DNA from: Hymenopus coronatus
Lineage: Eukaryota > Arthropoda > Insecta > Mantodea > Hymenopodidae
Assembly (NCBI GenBank): GCA_030762935.1
Contig: CM060897.1
Span: forward strand, 106,792,176 to 106,856,175
Length of the DNA: 64,000 nt
Reading direction: 5' to 3'
Shown here one piece after another: positions 11,000 to 22,757 of the stretch. The notes below the pieces were generated by a model. It had not been told where the DNA came from and ran no database searches. It worked only from the letters and a program-made list of their open reading frames with translations. The translations under genes were made by a program, and so were the position numbers. Position 1 is the stretch's first letter, and every line of letters starts with the position of its first letter.

Positions 11000-11330
11000 A
11001 TTATTGACCATGAATCGCCACTGGTGTCGAGAGAAGCTTCTATTGCTTGAACAGGGTAAAATCTTACTTAAGGAGCACAATGGGACAAGACAGGATTACA
11101 GCTCTATCGACGGCGTATATTGATCGCGAACTTCTTCATTCGGTGGAAAAACAGGAGACATGGTACGATAACGTCAGCCAGCATGAAGAATCGACGCATT
11201 GATCCGTTTTACAACTAAAGGTACCTAAGTGAAACGTTTCTGCTATATCTGTAATTTGCGTACTGCGCATATTTGCTTACCCTGAAAATATTACTGCAAG
11301 CCACCTCTGGGTGGAGAAAGCTTAACTAGG
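11000..11330 (+). pseudogene. hAT transposase C-terminal stub
   Basis: Sequence from about 11060 to 11330 is parallel to 52830-53110: cttacttaaggagcacaatg, caggagacatggtacgat, gaagaatcgacgcattgatc and a shared 3' non-coding part (atatttgcttaccctg). The reading frame is broken. It is the last part of a second hAT family. Confidence 0.75.
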
Positions 11331-11984
11331 TGTTAAAATAGTGAAAAACAAAGGCGAAAGGAATAGGAAGAAAGCATTGTGGGAAAACTCGCCAGGGGCC
11401 TACTTTGATACGTACGGGTTTGGCACACCCGGAGTCACGAGCCAGCCCTGACGTCTCTCGGGTGGACAACCTCTGAGTGCTGAGGATGTCAGTCCTTCAA
11501 AATGCCCACCCACGCGTAGGCCGTGCTTAGAGACCCGTGTCAGTGAACAGGGATACCTTGGTTGGTTGAGGGTTGCGTACCTGAGCCTGGACTTCTGTCT
11601 TTCAGTAACTGGGAGGGTGCACAACCTCCTACACCGCTTTGGTTTCTGCTTCGCCTTAATGGGAGGCTAAGGGCTAACCCACCCCCAGTCAATTGGCCAG
11701 GACTAGATACTATACCGAACTCCAGGATGAGTGGGACAGCGAGCCTGCTATATCCCCTGTGTAGTCCAGGGGGTGACTCCTCGTTGAGCTCCGTGGTGCG
11801 TGGGGATCACGGAAGGATGAATTTATACCATCCTTTATGGCTAAAAATAAACCAAAAACTAATTTAGTGTTGGGAAAAGAAGTAGCTGAGCTCAGAGGTC
11901 CTCGCTATTAAGTTACATATCGAAAAGAGGAAGGAAGGAAATTTACGTCGGTTAGTCCTTTCGCCAGCCAAAAGGGTTTAGATA

Positions 11985-13180
11985 AAATTGCTGACCCTGT
12001 TGAATCTTGCATTCGAGCGCGTAACGGTAACACTCCTAGTAGAAGCAGTTTCAGCATCCCAGGCAGCCAAATTACTACGAGCCCATATGTTAAGCAGCTA
12101 CCCAGTTAAGGCGGAATTATATAAGACCTTGAACTCCTCGCGCGGCGTTGCTACCACCCGCGCTTTGGACGGATTGTTCAAAGAGGAGATTCAAGAGAAT
12201 CTGGCGGGCCAAGGCGTTACGTGTGTGTACAGGGTTCAACGGAAAGTATCCTGTTCATTACCTTTGATCGATTAGATTTCCCGCAAGGGATTAGGGCAGG
12301 GTACGAAGCCATCGAGGTTAGGCTCTATATTTCGAACCCGCTCGGATGCTACAAGTGTCAGCGCTTTGGGAACATAAGTGAATTCTGTTCTGGTCAATCC
12401 AGATGGGTCATCTGCGGATGCGCCACGCACAATGGAGCGTGTACGTCAACACCATCGTGCGTTAACTGCGGCAGCGAACATCCATCTAGTTCCCGCAACT
12501 CTCCCCATTTCTCAGAGGAGAGAGCGATCCAGGAGATAAGGGTGAAAGAGAAGACGTCCTTCTCGGAAACCCCGAAGCTCCTGCGAATCCGCCAACTGTC
12601 CCGCGCTCCGGTACCTATAGCTCAGTTGTAACTAAACCTGTACCGAGGCGGGAAATCGCAACTTAGACTAGCGGTACTAGCGGGGCCAGAATTTTTGAAA
12701 AGGTTCTCACAACCAGACCACACCAAAAGTTCTCAACCTCTACGTCTGCTTCGATATCAGCATCTGCCAAAACAGCCAATGTAACGAATAGTCTAGAAAG
12801 AGTGTCAGCTGAACCTTCGACCTTGGGAACCAAGACCGGCTCACCTGTCGTATTTTCTGCATCAGCAAAAGCACGACAGCACCGATTTCCTAAAAGACGG
12901 TGTAAGGTCTCCTCCCATCTAAGGGAAGGAAAAGACAATGCCAATCTCCACATAGATCCTCTTCGGAGGATTCTTCTGCAAGGAGTATAGATCGGTACGC
13001 CGATCAGTACCTCTAAACGGTTCAAGGTTCTTGGACCAAATTTTCTATTGGAATCCTCCTGCTCCATCTCCGTGGAGGAGATGGAGCAAGAGGATTCTGT
13101 CCCCGTTGCCAGACGGACAGTGCGGAAACGGAGGATCGTGCTCCTGAAAACAGTACAAGCCCAAGCATTAATAAAAAAAA
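11985..13180 (+). pseudogene. LINE ORF1 (gag-like, zinc knuckles), broken
   Basis: ORF1 proteins of Jockey/I-type LINEs bind the element RNA. A conserved block SSRGVATTRALDGLFKEEIQ (about 12130-12195) recurs in the second copy near 32710-32790. CCHC knuckles follow at 12340-12480 (GCYKCQRFGNISEFC, CGCATHNGAC, CVNCGSEH). The C-terminal part is Ser/Lys/Arg-rich and ends in an A-rich stretch at 13170-13200. At least three frame changes are needed to read through. Confidence 0.82.
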
Positions 13181-13286
13181 AAAAAAAAGAAAAGAAAAAA
13201 AAAACCTAATTAAACGGACCAGCACAGCCCAATCTACAGAATTGAGAAATGTTTTTCGATTTAAAATTTATCCCATAATATAGAAA

Positions 13287-13900
13287 ATGGCTATCCTACA
13301 ATGGAACATAGCCGAAATTAGACCACGCCAACCAGAACCTGAACTGTTGCTCAACCAGAATCAACATTTGGTCGTGTGCTTACAAGAGACAAAGCTCCGT
13401 CCACATAAAAACGTCACATTCATGCAATACTCTGCTGTACGGTGTGGTTTACCACCGGAGGAGAGTGTTCTTGCACATTGGGGCAATGTATACTCGTCAG
13501 AGATGATCCTTATGCTGAATCCCTTACAGTCTGGCATCCAGTCAGTCGCTGATTACACTGCCATCTACCAGATTCACAACTTGTAGTATCTATCTGCATC
13601 CATCTGTTGACCTCTCGCGCATTGATTCAGAAGACTTAGTTTCTCAGTTACCAACACCTTTTCTGTTGGTCGGTGACGTGAATTCACTTAGGGGCTCATC
13701 TCATGCTTGTGCGAGAGGTCATTAATTGCCGATTTCTTGGACCGTCATCACCTCTCTCTCCTGAACACCGGAGAGCCTACCTTTCCTTATGACGCCTTCA
13801 ATGGTTTTTCCCACCTCGACATAGCTGCTTATTCTCCACAGTTGGACACCTCACAGTCATCATTCTTTCTGCTGCTGAGCAGTATATTCCGCGGTCAACT
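13287..13900 (+). pseudogene. LINE AP-endonuclease domain (truncated)
   Basis: The endonuclease nicks target DNA to prime reverse transcription. Visible motifs are LQWNIAEIRPRQPE and VVCLQETKL at 13290-13410 (the N and QE positions of the family). Then, after frame changes, LVGDVNS near 13665-13690 and LNTGEPTFPYD...SHLDIAAYSP at 13755-13845. The final SWSDH-type motif and the whole RT are absent. Confidence 0.82.
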
Positions 13901-13924
13901 GGCCACTCTTGTCGTTTTCGTGCC

Positions 13925-14935
13925 CCTTGCAATATTGTTCAACTATTCGCTTTTCTGGGAAAACTTACGAGCAAATAAAAGAGAACTTAGATGCTACTTC
14001 TAGGGATCCTTCGCCATCCATGGAAATTACGTGTTGGTTCAAAACATTTAAATGTGATTTTGGTGAGGAGTACCCATTGACACCTGTCAATGTTAATGCC
14101 GGGAAATCATTGAAAATCTTCACGATATGATAATGGAACGAATGTTCACAAAGTGGCGGTGTCTCATAGGTGTCGATGGGAACGATAAATCATATTTTAT
14201 ACGATAAATTATAGATGAAAAGTTGTCAGATTGATGGATTGTCATGGGTGTAGTTTTTACTTAATCTGACAACAAGCGGGTGCAGCTTTCAGCATCGAAA
14301 TGGTGTTTGGAGCCATTTAAGCGAATTTCAAAGGACTTTTACGTCAAGTTGTTATTGTCACTGAGACCTAGATTGATCAGTATACCCTGGTAAACCAAGT
14401 AGCTTTCAAAAAAATGTTTTCTTCCTCTGAATCTGATCCAAAGGTGACAAAGACAATCCCATTAGCCAAAAAAGTGATAGCAACGATTCTTTGGGATGCA
14501 AAGGATATCATACTCGTTAACTTCTTGGAAGAAGGAAAAAGCAATTATTGGAGTTATTGGCCTGATTTCATCACAACAATGGACCAGCAAATTCATACAC
14601 CAAATTGCATGAATTGCATTATGAATTGCTGCTGCATCCCATATATTTGTCCGACCTGGCTCCCTGCAATATCTTCTTGTTCCCAGGCATGAAGAAATGG
14701 CTTGCGGGAAGAAAATTTAAACCAATGATTGTAAATGTCAAGATAGAGGTATATTTTGCAGAGCTTGACAGTTCCTATTTTTAGAGCAATTAAAAATGGC
14801 AGGAATACATAGTCCTCTTTTAGATATAAGTGTAAACCCCTAAAAGAGGACTATGCTGAGAAATAAATAATTTGTGTTTGAAAAAAATGCTGCCTTCATT
14901 CCTAACAAGGACATTTATTGAACCACCCTTGTATA
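13925..14935 (+). mobile_element. Mariner element, decayed
   Basis: Transposase pieces are readable from about 13945 (YEQIKENLDA...CWFKTFK). A damaged DETW region lies near 14355-14385 and the core VIATILWDAKDIILVNFLEEG at 14475-14540, then LSDLAPCN-type text near 14650-14675. The right end looks like a terminal repeat (aaggacatttattgaacc, about 14907-14925). The left terminal repeat is not clear. It abuts the truncated LINE endonuclease. Confidence 0.78.
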
Positions 14936-14944
14936 TAATAATAT

Positions 14945-15790
14945 TATGTTTGTTATAAACATCAAAGGACTTTCTGAAAAATGTATTAAGATATAATGAT
15001 GGTTACATCCAAGGAGCCAATGAAATGTTAGAAATATAAAGGAAAGTCATTGAGCAAGTAATGGAGTTCTAATACCTACTTGGAAACATCAAGTGATCTT
15101 CAAACATATAAATGATCTAGAGAGCAGGCCATGAAAGCAGCTAGCATGTTAGGATACTTGAGAGATATAACCTAGAAAAATAAATATCCTAGTAGAGAAA
15201 CGAAAAGTTAAAATATATAGGACAATGGTAAGACCTATCCTGATATGTGAAGCTGATACCTGAGCTGCCATGAAGAAAATAAAGCTATTATATCAAACAG
15301 TAGAAATTAATATTTTAAGATTGATAATAGGTAAGGCAGAAATGTTAGAATAAGAAATAAAAGATATAAGGGATCAGTTTGAAATAATACATATTAACAA
15401 ATTTGTGAAAAGAAGAAACATGGAATGGAATCATATTACAAGAATTAAGGATAAAGACTGATAAAAATGGTCCAGGATATGAAGTCACTAGGAAGAAAAA
15501 GTACCTATTGGAAGCTTGCAGAGATGATCTGCAGTCAACATTTAGTAATTCTCCGGGCTAAGTGTGGAGAAAAACAGGTTGAAAACCTACACAAAACACA
15601 AAGAAAAAGTAGAACTATTACGTTATTGAATTTTTACTTACACAATGTGTAAAAATGAATTCCAAATTCCTAATTAATGGGCTAAAGGGAGTCTTTCCCT
15701 GGCTCATGACTGCATTATTACTTCCCTGTCTCATGCTTCTCATAAAGCTCTTTATGATTCATTATAACCCTTGATAAAGATGATGAATAT
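14945..15790 (+). pseudogene. LINE reverse transcriptase C-terminal tail (RTE-like)
   Basis: Pieces in changing frames correspond to the part of a LINE RT after the catalytic box: KIYRTMVRPILICEADT near 15210-15260, TVEINILRLIIGKAE near 15300-15345, INKFVKRRNMEWNHITRIKD near 15395-15455. The order and spacing fit RTE/L2-type LINE C-termini. Many stops. The 3' part to about 15790 is probably its untranslated tail. Confidence 0.65.
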
Positions 15791-16413
15791 TCTGTTGTTT
15801 CAGGAACAATTAAGGATTTCATTTGTATAAGGAAATACAGGACCACAAATTTTTGAGATACTCAAAGGAGTTAACATTTAACAGAATAAAAGTAGTGTCT
15901 ATGCCTTCAGCAGAGTGTGAAGGAGGAGGTATGAACTATACGCTCACAAAGTTAAGGAACAGAATGCTTACTGTGGCACTATCAAAATTAATGTTTGTAT
16001 CAGTAAATGAACATGCTTTAGAGGACTTGCCATCCCAGCAGTTGCAGCCATCACAGTATTAAAGATGTACATCATCAACAGGAGAAGTAGAACACCCTCT
16101 CATGCAAACTGTTACTTTAGTATACAATAAATGGATGTTTCCTATATTTCTTTATTTTTCTTTAATTTGTAATTTTTCATTAGTAAATGTCTAATGAAAG
16201 CCAAATCCTTTTTTAGTTCATAAATTAAATAGTTATCACGTTTTTAACAAACTTACAACAAAATTAATCAAGAAATCTTACTTTTATTAATGTCTTTGTG
16301 TAAAAATATTTGTGAATATTTTCCCACTCTCACCAAGATTTCTGATATCTAAGCTTAGACAGCATAGCATTTAAGATACTTATGATTAACGTGTACTGAT
16401 ATTTCAACCTTAC
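15791..16413. other. Intron-like sequence, no recognised element
   Basis: A+T-rich sequence just downstream (minus sense) of exon C. The plus-strand open frame at 15823-16062 has no family motif. It may contain the next exon of the minus-strand gene, but none is evident. Confidence 0.35.
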
Positions 16414-16691
16414 CTTTGTTTAATCTTTGCCTTATCTTTTTGCTTATCCCTAGAATCTTTCTGCACAAAAGTCAAAATATTAGCATCACCAGCACTTTGA
16501 TGCAAGTTTTTTTTAACGCTTATTTCCTGATATGGTCCTATATCTTTCGTGGAAGTAACATTCGTGGCTGCATGCTTGAGCTTATTACCATTTTGTTTTA
16601 TTTGTGATGTTTCCTCCAAGCCAAGAGAGACAACATTCATCTGTATTGCAGGACGTTCCTTTGACTGCTTGTGTCGAAACGAAAAAGGCGC
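16414..16691 (-). CDS. Putative internal exon C of a minus-strand host gene
   Basis: The open segment of 278 nt is bounded on the minus strand by ttttgaacag|gcgcc at its start and caaag|gtaagg at its end, both canonical splice signals. It starts on a codon boundary, as needed after exon B, and ends with two bases of a codon. The product is hydrophilic and Lys/Gln/Ser-rich (APFSFRHKQSKER at the start, QKDSRDKQKDKAKIKQ at the end). No domain is recognised, and no transmembrane or signal segment is visible. The frame continues open upstream of the acceptor to an ATG at 16730, so a first exon starting there is an alternative. Confidence 0.55.
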
Positions 16692-16699
16692 CTGTTCAA

Positions 16700-17374
16700 A
16701 ATAATATAACGCATTATAAAATTGTTGCATGAGTATAATAATATGACTAATTGTTATTGTTATTTCATGACACTCCTAATTAGTAAAAACTTTACTTTTA
16801 CTTTTTCTAGCACTCATTTGTGTTTGTGCTGATCTATATTGATAATTTAGAAGCAAATCATTTGTTAAGTACCAAATTAGACACTTTTCAAGGATCTAAG
16901 GCAAAGATTTTAATAAATTCTGCAATCTCAAAATTCTCTTTAGTTGGAATGGATTCTGTTTAGTTTTTTCATTTTTCTTTCTTTTCTTCTTTCCTTCATT
17001 CATTCTTTCTTTCTTTTATATGCCTATAACAACTTTGATTAAAAAAAGATACTGTATATTTGAAATATTTAAATTACATTAAAATGCATGTATTTAATTT
17101 TCTGCAAATAGCCTATGAAGTCCGCTTAATTTGTAATCAATTTATACACCAGCTATGCTCCCGGCCCGTGGACTCCATCACAATATTCTAAAGAAGACAG
17201 CATTTTTTTCTGCAGAAGTAACAAAAATTCCTCGTGCATGATCGTTTCCTGTAAAGATTATTGTTTGAACATTTTTCTCTGCCTTGCCAATATACATCTC
17301 AGAGATTTCTCCGGAGATTCAGTTCATTTCAAAGTTCTGTATAACGAGGCATCAACAACTTCTGCTGCACCTTG
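16700..17374. other. Intron-like sequence, no recognised element
   Basis: A+T-rich, with pyrimidine runs at 16965-17020. No open frame with recognisable content. Confidence 0.4.
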
Positions 17375-17660
17375 TCACCCTCCATGGTCTAGGGGTAACA
17401 TGCAAGCCTTTTATTGCTGAAATTCTTAGCATCTCATTTTATGTTGGGTATGAAAAACTGCTTAATTTTGCTCAGAAGCATCTTTATCAAGATTGAGGTT
17501 CTTTTACATGCCATAAATCTATGATGGCTTTGCTTCCATTCCAAAGGAAAGCACCCTAAGGATTTTTATGCCTAAAAGAATCCATCTCCCTCTTCTGAGT
17601 TTGAACCCCTGAGCTTGAGAACTAGAGCCTAGCATGTTACCCCCAGATTACAGAGGATGA
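17375..17660 (-). mobile_element. SINE1-body element with a different tRNA-like head, copy c
   Basis: The body matches SINE1 in minus orientation (ttgaggttcttttacatgcc, tttgcttcca). The right-end head reads on the minus strand tctgtaatctgggggtaaca ... ggggttcaaactcag (A and B boxes), which differs from the tccgtggtgtaatgg head of other copies. The left edge also carries ccatggtctaggggtaac, a tRNA-head-like sequence in plus orientation, so the element is bracketed by two inverted heads. Confidence 0.75.
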
Positions 17661-18345
17661 CCCTGTATATGTGCCTTATGGTTTTACAGTTATATTTTTT
17701 TGATAAAGTGATTAGATTGCATAATGTTCCACTGTAGAATCATGTTTTGAGATTAGACACAAGTCCAACTCTAGGATGTAGATCAAGTCTGAAATTATAT
17801 TTATTGGTTATTCCTGATAAATTTGAATTTGAATAAATACATTTATTTACAAATATTAACTCTAATACCTATGCATCTGAAATAAGTACATTGCTACTTT
17901 GCATTCTTAAATAATAACTACAGCAGTGGCATTAATTTTAGACTTTTTTTTTTTTTGTTAAATTAACTTTCAAATTTGAATATAGCACTCATATGTCATT
18001 GAGGATCATTCTTATCTGCTAAATTATAGGCAGAAAGTGTTACCATACCACTATTGAACTTCTTACTATAAATTGGAGCTAATTTGGCCCTTAATGAGTT
18101 ACTTTGGAACCCCCATGCACGCACGTACACACACATATTTTATTTGTTGCTGTATTCAATGTGAAAAGCAGAATTATTCCTTTCATATTACATAGATGAG
18201 CTCAAATTTTGGGAAACCTAGTAATCATAAGAAATGAATTATAAGAATTGTATTACACAGAGTTAGAGTTAATATTATGAAACAGTTTACTAGACTATCA
18301 GTATATTGTGTTTATGAATTGTTTGGAGATTCCCACTGTGTGATG
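17661..18345. other. Intron-like sequence, no recognised element
   Basis: A+T-rich sequence with a T-run at 17944-17956 and a short CA tract at 18115-18136. Nothing coding is supported. Confidence 0.4.
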
Positions 18346-18346
18346 C

Positions 18347-19634
18347 ACAAGGGCGTTTAATAAGTGCTTAGGAAAAAGTAAAAAAAAACAAATTATTTTT
18401 GGTAGATTTCTTTTTTACTTTTCAGCATAATCTCCTTTTAGCTTGATACACTTTTCCCAGCATTTCTTCAACTGTTTTAAATCTTCCAAAAAGTAGGAAT
18501 TCAGAATGTCTTCAAAATAGATATCTGTTTGGGAGATGACCTCTTCATTAGACATGAATTGTTTTCTGCCAAACCACTTTTTCAAGTTTGGAAATAAAAG
18601 AAGTCACTGGGGGTCAAATCTGTTGAATACGGTGGATGTTGTAGTAATTTGAACCTTAATTCTACAATTTTTGCCATCAAGGCACCCTTCCATTGTCAAG
18701 ATGAAAGAGAATCTTTTCTTTGCCAGATGAGAGCATGTTTTCTTGATTTCTCCATTCAGTCTTTGCTATAAGAATGCTTAATACTCTCCAGTTATCTTTC
18801 TTTCTTTCTTCCTGCAAGTAATCAATGTGGATGATTCCACGCATATCTCAAAAAACCGAGGCCATCACCTTGTCTCAGGTTTTACCACCTTTGCCTTCTT
18901 TAGATCTGGTTTGCCTTTAAAAACCCACTGTTTCAACTGTGCATTTGTCTCTGAAGTGTAGTAGTGTATCCATGTTTCATCCATAGTTGTGTATCAATGC
19001 AGAAATATGTCAGGATTGCAGCAGAAAAGAGCCAGACCAAACTTTGAGTAGATCACACAATTGCGTTTATTCTCCATTGAGAACAACACAGGAACCATTT
19101 TGCCAAGTACCTTTTGTCAGACCTAAGTTTTGGTGTAAAATTGAAAACAGTGTACTTGTGACATGCCTGTGGCCTCTACTATTTTCTGAACATTGATTCG
19201 TCGATCACTCAAAACTATAACCTGGATTTTGTCAATAATTTTGGAGGAAGTCATTTCTACTGGATGTTTGGAATAATGTTCATCATTTGTGGATATATGG
19301 TCATGTATACATTCATTTATCCAATTGTAAATTGTTGCAAACATAGGAGCAGATGTGCCATGAACTTCATCCAACTTGGCTTTTTATCTCTTTCAGTATT
19401 AAGCTTTTTAAATAGAAGTGTTTAATCCTTGCAGGAAACTTGCTTTGTCACCATATTTCTAAAGAAGCACAAGATTATTGATTCAATCGCCTATAGCAAC
19501 GAAACCATATGGTGGATATAGCTGAAACTTTAACTGCCATCTAGTAAGAGATGACAGTTACTAAACACAAACTTTTTTGACGCTACAAGTGTAATTTCTT
19601 GGATTTTCTAATGACTTATAGAATGCCCCTCATT
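18347..19634 (-). mobile_element. Mariner element (family A), minus strand, nearly full length
   Basis: Terminal repeats are visible at both ends (caagggcgtttaataagtgc at 18347; aatgacttatagaatgcccc at 19610). Length is about 1.29 kb. The minus-strand transposase keeps FATIYNWINECIHDH and KIVEATGMSQ (19374-19123) and an intact DETWIHY motif near 18985-18965. The C-terminal LEKVVWQKT text lies near 18590-18565. Frameshifts and stops separate these parts. Same family as 620-3602, but without an insertion and with the first catalytic Asp kept. It lies in the putative intron between exons B and C. Confidence 0.88.
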
Positions 19635-19639
19635 AGCAA

Positions 19640-20121
19640 ATCAATTAACAGTGACTTCTACATAACTTGCCATCTAATTCAACTATAAAGTTCATAAAGA
19701 TATCATTCTGAAGCTAATGAAATGTACCCAAAGGTTTTAGCATCAATTTAATTACCTTGAACTAGCATGGATTTTCAAAAAGCTACAAATATAAAATTGT
19801 TAAAAAAGAACTTCATAGTTATGTAAAGTTCACTTAAAACATCTTTAGATTTTCAAGCTGAAACATTAAATAGTTTGTAAGAGATTTATATTTTGCTCAT
19901 ATCTTTAATTCAAAGCACATATAACTTATGTGAATATTTTTCAAGATAAGAGATAATGAACTTTGAGAAAAGCTCAAAATGTCTCATTTTTGAGATTGAA
20001 TTTGGACTTTTCATCAAACAATTCAAATTTGAAATTTAAGTTTTCAAAAACCTATGTGATATTGGAACCCAAATTTCCTTGGAAGGTATAAAATATGTAT
20101 CAGTGAAAGAAAGCTATTAGA
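19640..20121. other. Intron-like sequence, no recognised element
   Basis: A+T-rich, no motif recognised, no open frame of note. Confidence 0.4.
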
Positions 20122-21143
20122 TGTGATGTTGAAAATGAGTCGGAATAGTAACACTCACCTCACTTATATGTAATTGTTCAAAACATATGTTTCAAGGGCA
20201 ATTGCCCTCTTCTTCTGCTATTTGTGCTCTGTGGTCTATTACGGTGGAGCCATCTGGTGTTCTCAGTAGAAGTTCAAAATCATGTGGCGGTATTTCAAAA
20301 TTCATCAGTTGGTCTTTTTGTTGTGTAATGAGAATATTCTCCCAAACTGTAAGTTCTGCCGGGTTGTTTACAGGTTTTAGCAATTTTATGTCATTTTGTA
20401 TTTCATGATGTGATGTCCAAAAATGGTATGCTACTGCCGATTTATCTGTTTGTTTCTGTTTGATATGTCTGAAATGTTCCTTTAGCCTTGTTTCCAGTCT
20501 TCTTTTTGTTTGGCCAATGTAACATGATTTGCAGTCCTTGCAATCAATTCTGTAGATGCCTGATCTCTGGTTTGTAGGTATGGGGTCTTTAATGTCTGTT
20601 TTCAATGCATTTTTTATGTTGAATTGGTTGCTTGAAGCTAAACTTATATTGTATTTCTTGAAATTTTTTTTGAATTTCCTATCTGCTGTTGGGTGATAGG
20701 TGAATTTTTTATATATAGTTTTCGGTTTTTGTATGGACAAAGTGGTGATTTGTTTTAAGGTTAATTTCCCCTTATGTTTTTTAATTTTTTGGTCAATAAT
20801 GTCTGGGTTAAAACCATTGGCTGAGGCTATATGTCTTAGTTGGAGGTATTCTGTGTTGTACTCTTCTGGGTCAAGTGGGATGCTGAGGAGTCTGTGTACT
20901 GAACTGTTGAAGACTGCCTGTTTATGAGGTTCTGGGTTGAAACTATTCTGTTTTATGTAATTGTCTGTATGTGTGGTCTTCCTGTAGATGCCATTAGTGA
21001 TCTTTTGTTCTTTCCGTGTTAGTTTTAGGTCCAGGTATGGTAGTATTTGGTCTTTTTCTGTTTCCATTGTGAATTGTATGTACCTCTCCTGTAGGTTATA
21101 AGTGAGGTGAGTGTTACTATTCCGACTCATTTTCAACATCACA
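20122..21143 (-). mobile_element. Penelope-like element, 5'-truncated, with inverted flank
   Basis: A minus-strand Penelope C-terminal gene fills the interval. A 47-bp stretch at its 5' end (21143-21097) is repeated in inverted orientation at 20122-20168, just beyond the 3' end of the gene. Inverted copies of the element's own start are a known outcome of Penelope insertion. The two arms are identical as far as I can read, so the insertion is fairly recent. Confidence 0.85.
20192..21142 (-). CDS. Penelope reverse transcriptase thumb plus GIY-YIG endonuclease (316 codons)
   Basis: Penelope proteins join a telomerase-like reverse transcriptase to a C-terminal GIY-YIG nuclease. This open frame covers the end of RT and the nuclease. 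Residues about 25-110 hold ILPYLDLKLTR, NGIYRKTTHTDNYI and HKQAVFNSSVHRLLSIP, typical of the part after the RT core. The nuclease lies at about 193-250: GIYRIDCKDCKSCYIGQT, then RRLETRLKEH, the GIY and YIG positions and the catalytic Arg/His region. WENILI and a glutamate follow near 280. The RT palm with its catalytic YxDD box is missing, so it cannot transpose on its own. The frame has no internal stop, unlike nearly every other element here. Confidence 0.85.
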   Translation of the reverse strand: MMLKMSRNSNTHLTYNLQERYIQFTMETEKDQILPYLDLKLTRKEQKITNGIYRKTTHTDNYIKQNSFNPEPHKQAVFNSSVHRLLSIPLDPEEYNTEYLQLRHIASANGFNPDIIDQKIKKHKGKLTLKQITTLSIQKPKTIYKKFTYHPTADRKFKKNFKKYNISLASSNQFNIKNALKTDIKDPIPTNQRSGIYRIDCKDCKSCYIGQTKRRLETRLKEHFRHIKQKQTDKSAVAYHFWTSHHEIQNDIKLLKPVNNPAELTVWENILITQQKDQLMNFEIPPHDFELLLRTPDGSTVIDHRAQIAEEEGNCP

Positions 21144-21639
21144 TTGATTAAAACTTCACTTGTCTCAAACTTCTGAGTTATTTAATTTAAAGCTATTAGA
21201 GTTTAGATTTAACCTAATATGTACTAACTAATATAATATGAATAGTGAAGTCACACTAAATTCATTCATGCATGCATTAACGCAAACCTTAACATGGAAC
21301 TGTACGTAATTCCACTTTCATTAAAACATGTTGTCTTGAAACTGTTCTGACAACAGGTTTTGAGGGATACACAAATGATAATGATTGGTGGTGGCTCATG
21401 ACCTAAACTGTAGATGAAGCTCTTGTCACATAAAAATCACATGTAACATTCATATTTCATATATATTTAGTTGACTTTTCTGTTCTTTCTGTTGGTGTAT
21501 TTCTCTTAATCATGTCAACATTAAAAGCCTGCTTCTTCTCTAGGTCATTCCTTCTGGATGGAGATGTTAGCCAGAGATAACATTCTTTCCTGGATCACTG
21601 AGCTCCGCAAATATGTCTTTATATTACATTAATAAAAGG

Positions 21640-21975
21640 GTTAAATTTACAGACATATCACCTATTTATTGGGTAGGACAATGTTTCGCAGACCTTTGCC
21701 CGCATTCTCAGCTGATGAAGCACTACTACTGGAAGCTGATACTGTTGGTGAGTCATACTGTTTATGCTGTCATCTGATGGAAGACGGAATTGAATAGGCA
21801 ATCCATGGGGGGAAGTTCAAAATTCATGGCTGTGTGATGGTGTTTTAGGATAATAATCTTTTCCCACACTGTTAACTGAAATGGATTGGATATTTCTTTT
21901 AATAATTTTATTTCAGAGTTAATTTCATGGTTGTAGTGCCAAAAATGGTGTACAACTGCAAATTTGTCTGATTAC
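21640..21975 (-). pseudogene. Second Penelope fragment (GIY-YIG C-terminus)
   Basis: On the minus strand 21975-21790 reads SDKFAVVHHFWHYNHEI, then KLLKEISNPFQLTVWEKIII, then MNFELPPMDC. This is parallel to the end of the 20192-21142 protein but clearly diverged. Downstream, near 21720-21680, the text ENAGKGLRNIVLPNK matches the tail typical of these elements. Stops follow DC. It abuts X copy 4 at about 21980. Confidence 0.75.
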
Positions 21976-21984
21976 TAAAGTTTT

Positions 21985-22757
21985 ATGTTTCTTGTGTGTG
22001 TGTGTGTGGGGGGGGGGGGTGTTCCTGCATATGTGTTTATGCAGCATAGCTCAAAAATGAAAAGTTGGTTAAATACCAAACTTGGTATTTAAGTTCAGTA
22101 CCCTCCAGGGATGTGACACAAAGGTTTCCAAGAAAATTCCCCTACCTCCAACTACCCTATAGATGGAACTTTTTTTGAAAACTTTGATTTTATCAAAAAT
22201 GGCTATAATGATTTTATTAAAATGTCATCGTTTAAGATATTTTTATGATAAACAAAATGTGTATCATGAACTTTCTGGAAATAGTCTCTGAAGACCTCTT
22301 CATTCTGAATGACATTTGTATAACTAATAAACTGTAAGAGATAGACAAAAGCTTATTCATACAAAAGATGTAGATCTCATCAAAACACACAATTTATGTT
22401 ATATACACTATTTTTGTAGGGTTACCCATTTTCAAAATATTGCTTAAAGTACTTCAACTTTTCCCAAACGGGAGACATCTTTCTTTTCGTCTACTTTTGT
22501 TTACTCCTAGCAAGCAAAGAGAACCGAATTTCAATTGTTTCACTTAGCGACCTGCTTTTAAAAGACCTGACTATTCCTATAACCTAGCATATTCACATAT
22601 TTCCCTTCTACTAAAAAGAAGCAAGTTATAAGAATAATTCTGGCAATGTTTATCTTGATTAGCATGACATGTATAAAAGTAATCTTTTACAAGGAAAGTT
22701 TTTTATGAAACAGCTAGAGAAAGTCATGTGGGTGGAACATATCAGATTTTTTAAGAA
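21985..22757 (-). repeat. X repeat copy 4 (minus, end truncated at the TG tract)
   Basis: It starts in the TG/G-run tract at 21993-22020, lacking the palindrome end, and runs through aactcaaaaatgaaaag- and acttggtatttaag-like landmarks to gagaaagtcatgtgggtgga and catatcagat at 22757. Confidence 0.8.

Larger units (their letters stand above)
11340..13920 (+). mobile_element. Jockey-like LINE, 5' half (copy 1)
   Basis: This is a non-LTR retrotransposon truncated after the endonuclease. The 5' untranslated part (about 11340-11980) is G+C-richer and is partly shared with 32290-32560 (gagctccgtggtgcgtgggg against gagctccatggtaggtgggt). It is followed by ORF1 with zinc knuckles and by an AP-endonuclease start. 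The RT is missing; Mariner sequence begins near 13925. Confidence 0.85.

Noticed and set aside
12663..13067. Minus-strand 134-codon open frame
   Set aside because: It is the complement of the LINE ORF1 C-terminal region, which explains its length.
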